A DNA stretch of 64,000 nucleotides, from the NCBI RefSeq assembly GCF_005877005.1, contig NZ_SSNH01000006.1, positions 186,001 through 250,000 of the forward strand, written 5' to 3'. Source of the stretch: Sinomonas susongensis. Its GTDB lineage: Bacteria > Actinomycetota > Actinomycetes > Actinomycetales > Micrococcaceae. Each line of letters begins with the position of its first letter. Position 1 is the first letter of the stretch. A model generated the notes under the pieces. The model saw only the letters and a list, made by a program, of their open reading frames with translations, was not told where the DNA came from and did not search any database. Shown in pieces: positions 16,293-25,056 of the stretch. The position numbers and the translations under genes are program-made.

Positions 16293-17833
16293 GATGCCTC
16301 CTCGAGGGGTGCATTCTGGAGGGCTGCCGGCGCGGTCGGTGCCTGCTCGAGGGCGAGGTACTCCGCGTCGGTGAGGTCGGTGCGGATCCCGAGGGGGATG
16401 TGATGGGCGATGCGGGTCCGGAAGCGGAAGTATCCGAGCCCGAAGTAGACGGCGGCGGAGGTTGCGGTCCCTGCGAGCCACGAGAGGTCGACGCCGCCCA
16501 TGGCCGTGGCGATCGGCCCCTGGAAGATCGGGAGGGTCCCGTACATGAACATCCACGTCATGACGAGCCCCGCGCCGAACGCGATGAGCGCGGCCGGGTT
16601 CACTGCCTTGAGCCGCGTGTCGCGGGGGCTCAGGAACAGGTAGCTGTAGTCGCTGTGCCTGCGTTCGAAGATGAAGTAGTGTACCGCCATGATCCCGCCC
16701 CACGTGGCGACCCACGCGACGATCGTGCCGAGCCAGTTGTCGAGCAGGGTCGCGAAGTCCTGGGCGAAGAGGAACAGGACCACGGCGGCCATCGACAGGC
16801 ACCCGACCACGATCGAGAGCTTCTTGCGGGAGATCCTGATGTCGAGGGCCTGGGTGGCGACGCCGAACGTGTACAGGTTGATGATGTTCGTCGCGATGGG
16901 GCCGTGGATGACGAGCAGGATGACCGGGACGGCGAGGGCCCCGAAGCTCTTGACCACGAGCTCGCCCGGATCGGCTGTGCCGTTCATGGTCGCGAGGCTC
17001 GCTCCGAGGAGGCCCAGCCACACCACGGGGAGGAACTGGCCGAGGACCGACGTGAGGTAGAGCTTCGTGCGGGGGATGCTCTTCGAGACGAAGCGGGAGT
17101 AGTCCGGGGCGTACGTGAACCAGCCGATGCCCCACCCGATGCCGATCACGGTCATGATGCCGGACATGGCTGCGAATCTGGCGTCTCCGGTCAGGATGTG
17201 GCCCGGCTGCCCTTGGTACCCCCAGTCGATGTGGAGCTGGGTCCACGCGATGACGGACATGGCGACGAGGACGAGGAGGGTCGGCGGCATCGTGATGCGC
17301 TCGAACTTGGCGATGGCACCGTAGCCCCGGTAGCAGATGGCGACCTGGACGCTCATGATGATCGCGGCGACGACGACCCTCCACGCGATGTTCTGCTGGT
17401 TCGGGTCCACCCAGCCGAGCTGGCCGAAGAGCGCCATGACGAGGTCGAGGATGACCCACGTGTTGACGGCGGACCATCCGACCGCGACGATCGCCTGGAT
17501 CGCCGCCGGCAGGTACGCACCCCGCCGGCCGAACGCACCGCGGGCGAGGAGCATGCCGGTCGCGCCGGTCTTCTGCCCGAGGAGGACGAAGAAGCCGAAG
17601 CCGAGCATGCCGATGGCATTGCCGATGACGAGGACCGTCATGGTGTCGGCGAGCCCTAGGCCGAGCTGGATGCCGAGGGCTCCGAGGATCCAGTTGATGG
17701 GGGCGACGTTTGCTCCCGCCCAGATCCAGAACTGCCCCGACACCTTCGTCGTGCGGGCGGACTCGGGAATGGGCTGGAGGACGTCTTCGACGCTGTGGGT
17801 AGCGCTCTCGGAGCGCTGGGGTTCGAGGCTCAT
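16289..17833 (-). CDS. NCS1-family permease (probable creatinine/cytosine-type uptake)
   Basis: A 514-residue nucleobase:cation symporter-1 family transporter with about 12 TM segments. Helix one contains WIWAGANVAPINWILG, and GIGWGIGWFTYAPDYSRF is a typical NCS1 block. Start ATG 17833 follows AAGGTGG. Overlap with the creatininase start points to creatinine as the transported ring compound; creatinine and cytosine are chemically similar and CodB-like proteins are known near creatininase genes. It is transcribed divergently from the PucR-type regulator, which probably controls it. Confidence 0.9.
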   Translation of the reverse strand: MSLEPQRSESATHSVEDVLQPIPESARTTKVSGQFWIWAGANVAPINWILGALGIQLGLGLADTMTVLVIGNAIGMLGFGFFVLLGQKTGATGMLLARGAFGRRGAYLPAAIQAIVAVGWSAVNTWVILDLVMALFGQLGWVDPNQQNIAWRVVVAAIIMSVQVAICYRGYGAIAKFERITMPPTLLVLVAMSVIAWTQLHIDWGYQGQPGHILTGDARFAAMSGIMTVIGIGWGIGWFTYAPDYSRFVSKSIPRTKLYLTSVLGQFLPVVWLGLLGASLATMNGTADPGELVVKSFGALAVPVILLVIHGPIATNIINLYTFGVATQALDIRISRKKLSIVVGCLSMAAVVLFLFAQDFATLLDNWLGTIVAWVATWGGIMAVHYFIFERRHSDYSYLFLSPRDTRLKAVNPAALIAFGAGLVMTWMFMYGTLPIFQGPIATAMGGVDLSWLAGTATSAAVYFGLGYFRFRTRIAHHIPLGIRTDLTDAEYLALEQAPTAPAALQNAPLEEAS

Positions 17834-17964
17834 GGGCCACCTTCTGGGGCAGAAGCAGGGCGGTTTGGGGGATTCGATACAGAGGGCCGGCCGGCTTGCG
17901 ATCCAGCCTAGATGTGGCACGCAGCACACCATAGATTCACTTCGTCACCTCTCTCGTCGCTGCG

Positions 17965-17981
17965 GGTGACAGAGCGTCACC
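17965..17981. promoter_or_regulatory. interrupted palindrome in the NCS1/pucR divergent region
   Basis: GGTGAC-N5-GTCACC occupies 17965-17981, and another GTCACC copy lies at 17944-17949. On the plus strand GTGACA (17966-17971) could be a -35 box for TAAGAT at 17991 (19-nt spacer), so a protein bound here would cover the regulator promoter. It is a candidate PucR operator. Confidence 0.45.
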
Positions 17982-18050
17982 TGACCTCGCTAAGATGGTC
18001 AGCCTGAAGGGTCGCGCAGGAGGCGCGCCGCGAGAACCGGAGGCAGCGAG

Positions 18051-19568
18051 TTGTCCGTACCCCTCGAAGAGGTCCTCGGGAGTGAACCTCTGCGCTTCGG
18101 CGACCCCGTCGTCGTTGCCGGCGCCGAAGCCGTCGCCCGCAAGGTGGTGCGCTGGGTCCACTCGAGCGAGGTGGTCCAGATCGCTCCGCTCCTGCGCGGC
18201 GGCGAGCTGCTCCTCACGGGAGGCCAGGCCTTCCTCGCGCTGCGCCCCGGCGCCCAGCTCGAATATGTCCGCAGCCTCGCGGAGCGCGCCGTCGCCGGCG
18301 TGGCCGTCGAGACCGTCGGAGGGCGCCTCCTTCCCAGGGCCGTCCTGGAGGCCGCGGACGAGCTCGGGCTCCCGCTCGTCGAGCTGCGGCGGGTCGTGCC
18401 GTTCGTCGAGGTGGCGGAGTCAGTCAACCGGCGGATCGTCTCCCGCCAGGTCGAGGCGCTCCAGACCGCGGACGCCCTCTCGCAGCGGCTCGCCGAGCGC
18501 ATGGCGGTCTCCGGGTCCGCCCTGCGGCCGATCCTCGAGTTGACGGCGCAGGCGCTCGGGGCGGCGGTCGCCGTCGTCGATCCCGCCCTGGGGATCCTCG
18601 AAGCAGCGGGAGACCAGGCAGCGGGCGCGCCGGCGCAGGAAGGCGGGGCGTTCGCGAGCGTCGGGCTGAGCGTGGGAGGCGTCGACGTCGCCCGGCTCGA
18701 GCTGCGCGGCGGTCCCGACGTCGACGCGTCACTGCTCGAGACCGTCGCCCAGCGGGTCAGGGGGATCGTGGCCCTCGCGCTCGCCCAGCGTCATAGGCCC
18801 AGCTTGGCGCGCATGGCCGACGACGCGCTCATGCGGATGGTCGTCGCGGGAGGGGGCGGCGACCAGCTCGTCGAGCTTGCCGAGGCATCGGGCCTCGCGG
18901 CCGACGCCCCGGTCGCCGTCGCGCTCTTCCAGGCGTCGGCCGACTCGCAGCCTCGCGGCGCCGTCGAGCGCGCGCTCAGAGGCGCTGGCGCTCGGGCTCG
19001 CCTCCACACCGACGGCGAGACCACCATCGCCCTCGTCGCGCTCACCGCGCCTCGCGCCCCGGCCGAACGGGCGGGCCTCATGGCCGCCCTCCGCGAGGCG
19101 CTGGCCCGGACTGGGACCGTGGGCGCCCTGGGGCCTACCGCGCCGACCATCCGAGGAGCGTCGTCCTCGCTGGCCGAGGCCCGCACGACCCTGCGCCTCG
19201 GCCGTGCCTCGAAATGGGACCATGCGGTGTACGACAGTGCCGACTTCGTCGTCGAGCGCTTCGCCGAGCGCGAGCTCTCCCGCACGGCAGCCGAGGCTCT
19301 CGTGCAGGAGACGCTCGGAGCGGTGATTGAGCTCGAGCAGCGCCGGGGCGGCGAACTGGTCCGCACCCTCGACGTCTGGATCACGGCGGGCTGCAATACC
19401 GCAGACGCTGCTCGCATCCTGTTCCTCGAGCGGCAGAGCCTGCACAAGCGGCTCGCGCGGATCTTCGACGCCCTCGGCGGGGATCCTCGCGGCACGGGCC
19501 GGCTGGGTGCCCTCGCGTTCGCCGTCAAGCTCGCCCGGGGCAACGCCCAGCTGCGCGACGGCGCGTGA
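18051..19568 (+). CDS. PucR-family transcriptional regulator
   Basis: A 505-residue PucR/CdaR-type regulator. The N-terminal PucR domain spans about residues 1-130 (EVLGSEPLRFGDPVVVAG, HSSEVVQIAPLLRGGELLLTGG). The C-terminal HTH_30 domain is in the last 70 residues (TLDVWITAGCNTADAARILFLERQSLHKRL). The start is TTG 18051, supported by GGAGG at 18039-18043. Members often activate purine, allantoin or related nitrogen-compound catabolism; divergent placement next to the NCS1 permease and creatininase suggests control of creatinine uptake. Confidence 0.9.
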   Translation: MSVPLEEVLGSEPLRFGDPVVVAGAEAVARKVVRWVHSSEVVQIAPLLRGGELLLTGGQAFLALRPGAQLEYVRSLAERAVAGVAVETVGGRLLPRAVLEAADELGLPLVELRRVVPFVEVAESVNRRIVSRQVEALQTADALSQRLAERMAVSGSALRPILELTAQALGAAVAVVDPALGILEAAGDQAAGAPAQEGGAFASVGLSVGGVDVARLELRGGPDVDASLLETVAQRVRGIVALALAQRHRPSLARMADDALMRMVVAGGGGDQLVELAEASGLAADAPVAVALFQASADSQPRGAVERALRGAGARARLHTDGETTIALVALTAPRAPAERAGLMAALREALARTGTVGALGPTAPTIRGASSSLAEARTTLRLGRASKWDHAVYDSADFVVERFAERELSRTAAEALVQETLGAVIELEQRRGGELVRTLDVWITAGCNTADAARILFLERQSLHKRLARIFDALGGDPRGTGRLGALAFAVKLARGNAQLRDGA

Positions 19569-19603
19569 TGCGCGCTGGCCACCGCGTGAGCCACAGTGGA
19601 GGC

Positions 19604-20062
19604 ATGCAGCCTCAGCTCATCCAGTTCCTGGCCGCCCTCGCCAACAGGCGTTCTCGGGCGCGCTTCGCCGAGATCGTGCGGGGAGGGCACGACGGCGTCG
19701 CCCAAGACGAGCGTCAGGATCGCCTCCTCACCGCGGCCGGGGTCCTGAAAGCGGACCCCCATGGGCGGGTGACTGTCGACGACGATGCCCTTCACACGCT
19801 GCTGTCCGAAGCCCGTGCGGCCCTTCCCGAGAAGCCGAGCGGAAAGCTCGAGCAGCTCCCGCGCCAGCACAGGCATCGGCACGAGCTGCTGCGGGAGCTG
19901 GGAGCGGATCTCCTGGGCCCCGACGAGGAAGTCTCCGAGGCGGAGTTCAACGCGCGGCTCGGAACAAGGGTCGACGACGTCCCGGGGGTGCGCCGCGCGC
20001 TGGTCGACGAGGGCGTCGTCGACCGCAAGCGCGACGGCAGCGGATATTGGCGGGTTCCGTAG
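19604..20062 (+). CDS. DUF2087 domain-containing protein
   Basis: A 152-residue protein with an N-terminal helical/winged-helix-like segment (LIQFLAALANRRSRARFAEI) and a C-terminal DUF2087 region (VSEAEFNARLGTRVDDVPGVRRALVDEGVVDRKRDGSGYWRV), commonly found in small actinobacterial regulators. GGAGG sits very close to ATG 19604; GTG 19565 or ATG 19568, overlapping the PucR stop, are alternative starts giving coupling. Function is unknown; DNA binding is plausible from the fold only. Confidence 0.72.
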   Translation: MQPQLIQFLAALANRRSRARFAEIVRGGHDGVAQDERQDRLLTAAGVLKADPHGRVTVDDDALHTLLSEARAALPEKPSGKLEQLPRQHRHRHELLRELGADLLGPDEEVSEAEFNARLGTRVDDVPGVRRALVDEGVVDRKRDGSGYWRVP

Positions 20063-20090
20063 CCTCGCAGCGGATGTGGCACACCCGTCC

Positions 20091-20107
20091 TAGGACTGCG
20101 AGTCCTA
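20091..20107. promoter_or_regulatory. perfect 7-3-7 palindrome upstream of HTH regulator
   Basis: TAGGACT-GCG-AGTCCTA (20091-20107) lies about 47 nt upstream of the start of the helix-turn-helix gene at 20154. Position and symmetry suggest an autoregulatory operator. No second copy was noticed in the window. Confidence 0.5.
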
Positions 20108-20153
20108 CCTTGCGCGTGGAAGACGACCCCCCATTGGGGCCAGAATGGAGTGC

Positions 20154-21089
20154 ATGGGTCAAAGCGCTGAGTTCGGTCGGTTCCTCAAGGCCATGCGGTC
20201 GCGGCTCACGCCGGAGCAGGCAGGGATCCCCGCGAGCTCGAGCGGCCGCCGTGTGCCCGGGCTGCGGCGCGAGGAGATCGCGCTGCTTGCCGACGTGAGC
20301 ACGGACTACTACACACGGCTCGAGCAGGGGCGCAACATCCACCCTTCGCGCGCGGTGCTCGACTCCGTCGCCCGCGCGCTGCGTCTCGACGCCGCCGAGC
20401 GCGCCCACATGATGGACCTGCTCGAGCATTGCGCGAAGTCGCAGCGTTCGCCGCTGCCCGCCCAAGGCGTCCGGCCGGCGCTCCGCCAGCTTCTCGACGC
20501 CGTCGGCACGGTGCCTGCGCTCATCCTGGGCCGCCGCACCGACGTCCTTGCCGGAAACCGCCTTGCGTTCCTCCTGCTCGCGGACTTCCCGAGCATGCCA
20601 GTGAACGAGCGCAACCTCACCCGCTGGATCATCCTGGACCCACGCGCCCGGGAGCTCTTCCCCGACTGGGCGGCGATGGCGGCCGAGGCAACAGGGGCAC
20701 TGCGTGTCGACATCGGTCGTCACCCGAGCGACCCTCAGGCGAATCAGCTTGTCGGTGAGCTGGCTGTTCAGAGCGAGCACTTCCGGCAGTGGTGGGCCGG
20801 GCACCGGGTTGTGACCGAGCACGCCGGCACCGTGCGCCTGCGGCACCCGGTCGTGGGCGAGCTGGAACTGAACTTCGAGGATCTCGCGCCACGCGACGAC
20901 CCGGACCAGACCCTGCGGCTCTTCTCCGCGAAGCCCGGGTCGCCGTCGGCCGATTCCCTCGCCCTGCTCGGAAGCTACGGGGCGCCCGAGTCGTCGTTCA
21001 TCGGGTCCGCGTCGTCGACCACGGATCCGGCTCAAGCGACCACGCGAGGCGATGAAGGGCATTCGCGAGCCCACCGCGGAATTTCATGA
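20154..21089 (+). CDS. HTH transcriptional regulator with MmyB-like ligand domain
   Basis: A 311-residue protein with an N-terminal XRE-type HTH (LRREEIALLADVSTDYYTRLEQG) and a C-terminal MmyB-like PAS/ligand-binding domain (GRRTDVLAGNRLAFLLLADF, HPVVGELELNFEDL). Start ATG 20154 has GGAG 3-4 nt upstream and fits family N-termini; ATG 20145 is the alternative. Such regulators usually control an adjacent reductase or transporter, but the neighbouring 480 bases show no intact target gene. The last 30 residues are low-complexity. Confidence 0.85.
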   Translation: MGQSAEFGRFLKAMRSRLTPEQAGIPASSSGRRVPGLRREEIALLADVSTDYYTRLEQGRNIHPSRAVLDSVARALRLDAAERAHMMDLLEHCAKSQRSPLPAQGVRPALRQLLDAVGTVPALILGRRTDVLAGNRLAFLLLADFPSMPVNERNLTRWIILDPRARELFPDWAAMAAEATGALRVDIGRHPSDPQANQLVGELAVQSEHFRQWWAGHRVVTEHAGTVRLRHPVVGELELNFEDLAPRDDPDQTLRLFSAKPGSPSADSLALLGSYGAPESSFIGSASSTTDPAQATTRGDEGHSRAHRGIS

Positions 21090-21566
21090 GCAGTCGGCGT
21101 CGCTGATTCGCGCCGCGCCGGCCTTGGCCGTCGTCGACGATTGGTGCATTCGGCAGCGCGCTGCGGCTTTCTGGGTTGTCGAAGCCTACGAGTGCGAGGG
21201 CCATCAGGGCAGTGTGTTCCATGTTCCTCTTCTTGCTCTCACGGGCCCCTGCCTCGGTAAGGGCAGCGGCCCGGCGCACGGGCGCGCGGCTGCACGCCCC
21301 CAGTGGGGGTCCGGGTGGACGGTGAGCCGAGCGCACTCTTCGGGCGGCGGTCTCTCGGTCCGGTCGCCCCGGCGCGGTATGCATTCAACGCTACTTGAAG
21401 GCAGCTCCCAAGGCTCCACGTGAGGCGCGCCCTGCGCTTCCTAGGAGTGGGAGGCCTAGGCTGCCGGGGGAGACGCGGGTGGTATCCCGACCCAGCCGGG
21501 ACAATGCCGGTGCATGATGGGGAGCGACGGACTCGCGCCAGGCCCCACTCCTAGGAGGACCGATTG
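21090..21566. other. intergenic stretch without a supported gene
   Basis: About 480 bases with no frame that resembles a known protein. A minus-strand frame from ATG 21220 has a fair ribosome binding site but runs antisense into the HTH gene and is unrecognised. The ribosome binding site AGGAGG (21553-21558) of the aldo/keto reductase lies at the right end. Short CTAGGAG repeats occur near 21441 and 21551; their meaning is unclear. Confidence 0.5.
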
Positions 21567-22586
21567 ATGCAGACGCACACTATCCCGGGCACCCGGATCG
21601 ACCTGACGGTGCTCGGCTTCGGCGGTGCGCCCATTGGCAACCTGTACCGCCAGATGAGCGATGCGGATGCCATCGGAGCCGTCGAGGCTGCCTGGAAGCA
21701 CGGCATCCGCTACTTCGACACCGCGCCCCACTACGGAGTCGGACTGTCTGAGCGACGTCTCGGCGAAGCCCTCCGGGGCGTTCCTCGCGACGACTACGTC
21801 CTCTCGACCAAGGTCGGACGGCTCCTTCGTCCCAACGGCAATCCCGGCGGCAAGGACGCAGAGGGGTTCGATGTCAGCGATGAGCTGGTGCGAGTCCGCG
21901 ACTACTCCCGGGACGGGGTCCTGCGCTCGATCGAGGAGAGCCTCGCGCGGCTCGGCACCGACCATGTCGAGATCGTGTACATCCACGATCCCGACGACTA
22001 CTGGCCGGAGGCACTCGAGGGCGCCGTGCCCGCCTTGTCGCAACTGCGGGACGAAGGCGTCATCGGCGCGTACGGTGCCGGGATGAACCAGTCGGAGATG
22101 CTGCACCGGTTCGTGACCGAGACCGACGTGGATGTCATCATGCTCGCTGGGCGTTACACCCTGCTCGAACAGGGGGCGAAAGACGCTCTCCTGCCCGCCT
22201 GCGCCGAGCGCGGAGTCGGCATCGTCAACGTCAGCGTCTTCAACAGCGGCCTCCTCTCCGTGGACAGGCCGGCGCCCGGAGCGACGTACAACTACGCGCC
22301 GGCTCCCGCCGAACTCCTCGAACGGGCCAACCTCCTGGCGGACATCTGCGAGCGGCACGGCACCACCCTTCCGGCCGCCGCCCTCGCCTTCTCCTTCCGC
22401 GAGCCCATCGTGACCAGCACTCTCGTCGGAGTGCGCAGCGCGGCCGAAGTGGAGCGGAACGTTGCCCTGGCCGCGCAGGGAGTCCCCGACTCGCTCTGGA
22501 CGGAACTGCAGGAACGCGGCCTGGTCGACACAGCTTCCAACCCTGGCGCCCCCGAATCCCCGGCCCCGAAGGGAACAGCACGTTGA
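21567..22586 (+). CDS. aldo/keto reductase, probable L-fucose/D-threo-aldose 1-dehydrogenase
   Basis: A 339-residue AKR with the catalytic tetrad in place: D51, Y56 (FDTAPHYG), K82 (STKVGR), H140 (IHDPDD). The N-terminal VLGFGGAPIGNLY and the DTAPHYG block are typical of D-threo-aldose 1-dehydrogenases, which oxidise L-fucose or D-arabinose to the lactone. Start ATG 21567 lies 8 nt after AGGAGG; TTG 21564 is possible. It overlaps the following fumarylacetoacetase-family gene, and the trio matches three steps of the non-phosphorylative L-fucose route described in Xanthomonas. Confidence 0.87.
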   Translation: MQTHTIPGTRIDLTVLGFGGAPIGNLYRQMSDADAIGAVEAAWKHGIRYFDTAPHYGVGLSERRLGEALRGVPRDDYVLSTKVGRLLRPNGNPGGKDAEGFDVSDELVRVRDYSRDGVLRSIEESLARLGTDHVEIVYIHDPDDYWPEALEGAVPALSQLRDEGVIGAYGAGMNQSEMLHRFVTETDVDVIMLAGRYTLLEQGAKDALLPACAERGVGIVNVSVFNSGLLSVDRPAPGATYNYAPAPAELLERANLLADICERHGTTLPAAALAFSFREPIVTSTLVGVRSAAEVERNVALAAQGVPDSLWTELQERGLVDTASNPGAPESPAPKGTAR

Positions 22587-23458
22587 GATTCATGCGGATC
22601 GGTCTATCCGGTAGCGAGCAGCCTGTCGTCCTCCATGGCGACCGCGCCTACTCGCTCAGCCCCATTGCGTCAGATCTGGACGGAGCCTTCTGGGCAGACG
22701 GGCCCCGGAGGACATCTGAGGCCCTTGCTCAAGGAAGCCTGTCCGAAGTCGACATCGAGGGGGCCCGGGTCGGGGCGCCCATCGCGCGCCCGGGCGCCGT
22801 CGTATGCGTTGGACAGAACTACGCGGCCCATGCGGCAGAGTCGGGTTCAGCGCCGCCGTCCAGGCCCATCATCTTCTTGAAGACTCCCAACACTGTCGCC
22901 GGACCCTTCGACACCGTGACGATCCCGGAGAATTCCCGCAAGACGGACTGGGAAGTCGAACTCGGCGTCGTCATCGGGAAGACGGCGGCGTATCTTGCCT
23001 CCCCGGCGGAGGCACAAGAATGCATCGCCGGCTATCTCACTGCGAATGACCTGTCCGAACGCACCTACCAAATCGAGGAATCGGGCGGGCAATGGAGCAA
23101 GGGCAAATGCGTCAAGGGCTATCTTCCACTCGGCCCTGTGCTCGTCACCCCTGAAGAGGTCGATCCGTCCCGCCTGCGCCTCCGCACCTGGGTCAACGGG
23201 GATTCACGCCAGGACTCCTCCACTGCCGACATGATCTTCGACGTCAACCACCTCGTGCACGATCTCAGCCAGTACATGGAACTCGAGCCGGGCGATCTGG
23301 TGCTCACCGGAACTCCCGAGGGTGTGGCCCTGTCGGGTCGCTTCCCCTATCTGAAGGACGGAGACGTAGTCGAGCTCGAGATCGAAGGTCTGGGCAGGCA
23401 ACGGCAGGACTACATCCAGCGGGTGCGGGAGGAGAACGGCATTGGCGGCAGAGTTTGA
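22583..23458 (+). CDS. FAH-family hydrolase, probable 2,4-diketo-3-deoxy-L-fuconate hydrolase
   Basis: A 291-residue fumarylacetoacetate-hydrolase-family protein. GQNYAAHAAESG and RPIIFLKTPNTVAGP are the entry motifs; WEVELGVVIG and YLTANDLSER carry metal-binding acids; TGTPEGVA is the C-terminal signature. In L-fucose catabolism this family cleaves the diketo acid to lactate and pyruvate. The start could be TTG 22583, overlapping the preceding stop, or ATG 22592. Placement between an L-fucose-dehydrogenase-like AKR and an SDR supports the assignment. Confidence 0.85.
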   Translation: MRFMRIGLSGSEQPVVLHGDRAYSLSPIASDLDGAFWADGPRRTSEALAQGSLSEVDIEGARVGAPIARPGAVVCVGQNYAAHAAESGSAPPSRPIIFLKTPNTVAGPFDTVTIPENSRKTDWEVELGVVIGKTAAYLASPAEAQECIAGYLTANDLSERTYQIEESGGQWSKGKCVKGYLPLGPVLVTPEEVDPSRLRLRTWVNGDSRQDSSTADMIFDVNHLVHDLSQYMELEPGDLVLTGTPEGVALSGRFPYLKDGDVVELEIEGLGRQRQDYIQRVREENGIGGRV

Positions 23459-24203
23459 CGGCATGAGGGCAATCGTGACGGGCGGCGCTTCGGGAATAGG
23501 CGCGGCCGCTGCGTCCTATCTGATGGAGCGGGGCTGCGCGGTAGCCGTGCTGGACGTCGCTCCGGATTCGGCCCCTGAAGGAACTGTTCCGATCGCGTGC
23601 GACGTCGCGGACGCCCGCTCCGTCCAGTCAGCGGTTGAGGAAGCCGCCCGCGCCCTGGGCGGCCTCGATATCGTCGTGAACAACGCGGGCATCGGCGCCC
23701 AAGGCAGTGTCGAAGACAACGACGACGACGAGTGGCGCCGAGTGCTCGAGGTGAACGTCCTGGGGATCGTACGGGTGGCGCGGGCAGCTCTGCCACATTT
23801 GAGGAATTCGGAGCATCCAGCCATCGTCAACACCTCGTCCATCGCTGCCACCGCGGGTCTTCCGCAGCGTGCGCTCTACTCGGCGAGCAAGGGTGCCGTC
23901 TATTCGCTGACCTTGGCCATGGCCGCCGACCATGTGCGAGAGGGCATCAGGGTGAACTGCGTCAGCCCTGGGACCACTGATACCCCTTGGGTCGGCCGAC
24001 TGTTGGAAAAGACCGCCGATCCTGTCGCCGAGCGGGCTGCCCTGAACGGACGCCAGCCGCATGGCCGGCTCGTCTCTGCGGAGGAGGTTGCTGCGGGTAT
24101 CGCCTACCTCGCCAGTCCATTCAACGGTTCCACGACGGGAACCTCCCTCGCCGTCGACGGAGGCATGAGTGGCCTCCGCCTCCGTCCTGCCTCCGGGCGG
24201 TAA
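23442..24203 (+). CDS. SDR oxidoreductase, probable 2-keto-3-deoxy-L-fuconate dehydrogenase
   Basis: A 253-residue classical short-chain dehydrogenase: cofactor loop TGGASGIG, NNAG, catalytic S...YSASK, and the PG motif NCVSPGTTDTPW. The sequence around TPWVGRLL and RQPHGRL resembles 2-keto-3-deoxy-L-fuconate 4-dehydrogenases. It overlaps the hydrolase by 17 nt with a TTG start, so they are cotranslated. The predicted sequence of steps is aldose to lactone (AKR), keto-deoxy acid to diketo acid (this enzyme), then hydrolytic cleavage (FAH). Lactonase and sugar-acid dehydratase genes are not in the window. Confidence 0.85.
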   Translation: MAAEFDGMRAIVTGGASGIGAAAASYLMERGCAVAVLDVAPDSAPEGTVPIACDVADARSVQSAVEEAARALGGLDIVVNNAGIGAQGSVEDNDDDEWRRVLEVNVLGIVRVARAALPHLRNSEHPAIVNTSSIAATAGLPQRALYSASKGAVYSLTLAMAADHVREGIRVNCVSPGTTDTPWVGRLLEKTADPVAERAALNGRQPHGRLVSAEEVAAGIAYLASPFNGSTTGTSLAVDGGMSGLRLRPASGR

Positions 24204-24352
24204 AGCCGGACTAGGGCCCCAAGCGACGATCAAGCGCCGTAGGCAGCGGCGGGAGGTCGGTCGAAGCGCTGCCCCTGAGGGTTGGCTGGCCCATCGCGGG
24301 CGTCCCCTGCCAGGTTCTCTCCAGCAGAGCGCGGACTACAGCAGAGCGGGAA

Positions 24353-25027
24353 CTACAGCACAGCGCGGATGGTCTTCTCGAATCCCGTGACGTGCTCGAG
24401 TGCGAGCCGGCCTGCCTTCTCCGCGTCCCCGTCCGCAATCGCCCGGAGCAGCTCGGCGTGCTCGGTCACGTGGCCGGCCACGGAGGCTGCCCGATCGAGC
24501 ACGAGGCACCAGATCCGGGTTGCGAGATTGTCGTAGCGGATCAGCACGTCCTCGAGGTGGGCGTTGCCCGCGCTCCGGTAGATGAGCCGGTGCACGGAGA
24601 GGTCGAGCCGCATGAGCTGGATCTGGTCGGGCTCCGCCTGGTCCAGGCTGCCGATCTCGTCGGCCTTCGTCCGCATCTCCCGCCGTAGAGAAGGGCTTGC
24701 GTTCTCGGCCGCCCGCCGCGCGGCGAGGGGCTCGAGGAGCTCCCGGATCTCCGAGATGGCGGCGAGTTCGGTGATGTCGACGACCGTGGCGAACGTGCCG
24801 CGACGCGGGTACGAAACCACGAGGTGGTCCGTCTCGAGCCGCTTGAGCGCCTCCCTGACCGGCGTGCGGCCCACGCCGAGCTCGGCGGCCAGCTGGCCGT
24901 CGTTGATGGGCTCCCCGGGCCGGATGTCGAGCATGATGAGGCGGTCCTTGAGGACCTGATAAGCGTGCTCGGCGAGTGAGAGGGCTCCTCCAGGCTCGCC
25001 GGTGGCCAGTGTGCCCTGCGCCGTCAT
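24353..25027 (-). CDS. GntR-family regulator with FCD domain
   Basis: A 224-residue FadR-subfamily GntR repressor: winged HTH with INDGQLAAELGVGRTPVREALKRLE, then an all-helical FCD effector domain with the metal-binding pattern DLSVHRLIY and HAELLRAI. ATG 25027 is chosen with GGGAAGGGA upstream; ATG 25063 adds 12 residues and overlaps the glyA -35 box. Divergent to glyA-sox, it most likely represses that operon through the TGATATATCA palindrome. The effector might be sarcosine, glycine or a one-carbon metabolite; inferred. Confidence 0.87.
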   Translation of the reverse strand: MTAQGTLATGEPGGALSLAEHAYQVLKDRLIMLDIRPGEPINDGQLAAELGVGRTPVREALKRLETDHLVVSYPRRGTFATVVDITELAAISEIRELLEPLAARRAAENASPSLRREMRTKADEIGSLDQAEPDQIQLMRLDLSVHRLIYRSAGNAHLEDVLIRYDNLATRIWCLVLDRAASVAGHVTEHAELLRAIADGDAEKAGRLALEHVTGFEKTIRAVL

Positions 25028-25056
25028 CCCCAGACGTCCCTTCCCTCGGCAGATGG

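Noticed and set aside
16400-17659. Long open frame on the plus strand opposite the NCS1 permease (419 codons)
   Set aside because: Composition is Arg/Glu/Asp/His-rich with no domain, and it lies exactly antisense to a clear transporter; a byproduct of high GC at third codon positions.
20998-21220. Minus-strand frame of about 74 codons with AGAGGA before ATG 21220
   Set aside because: No recognisable domain and it runs antisense into the HTH regulator; kept only as a remark for the gap 21090-21566.
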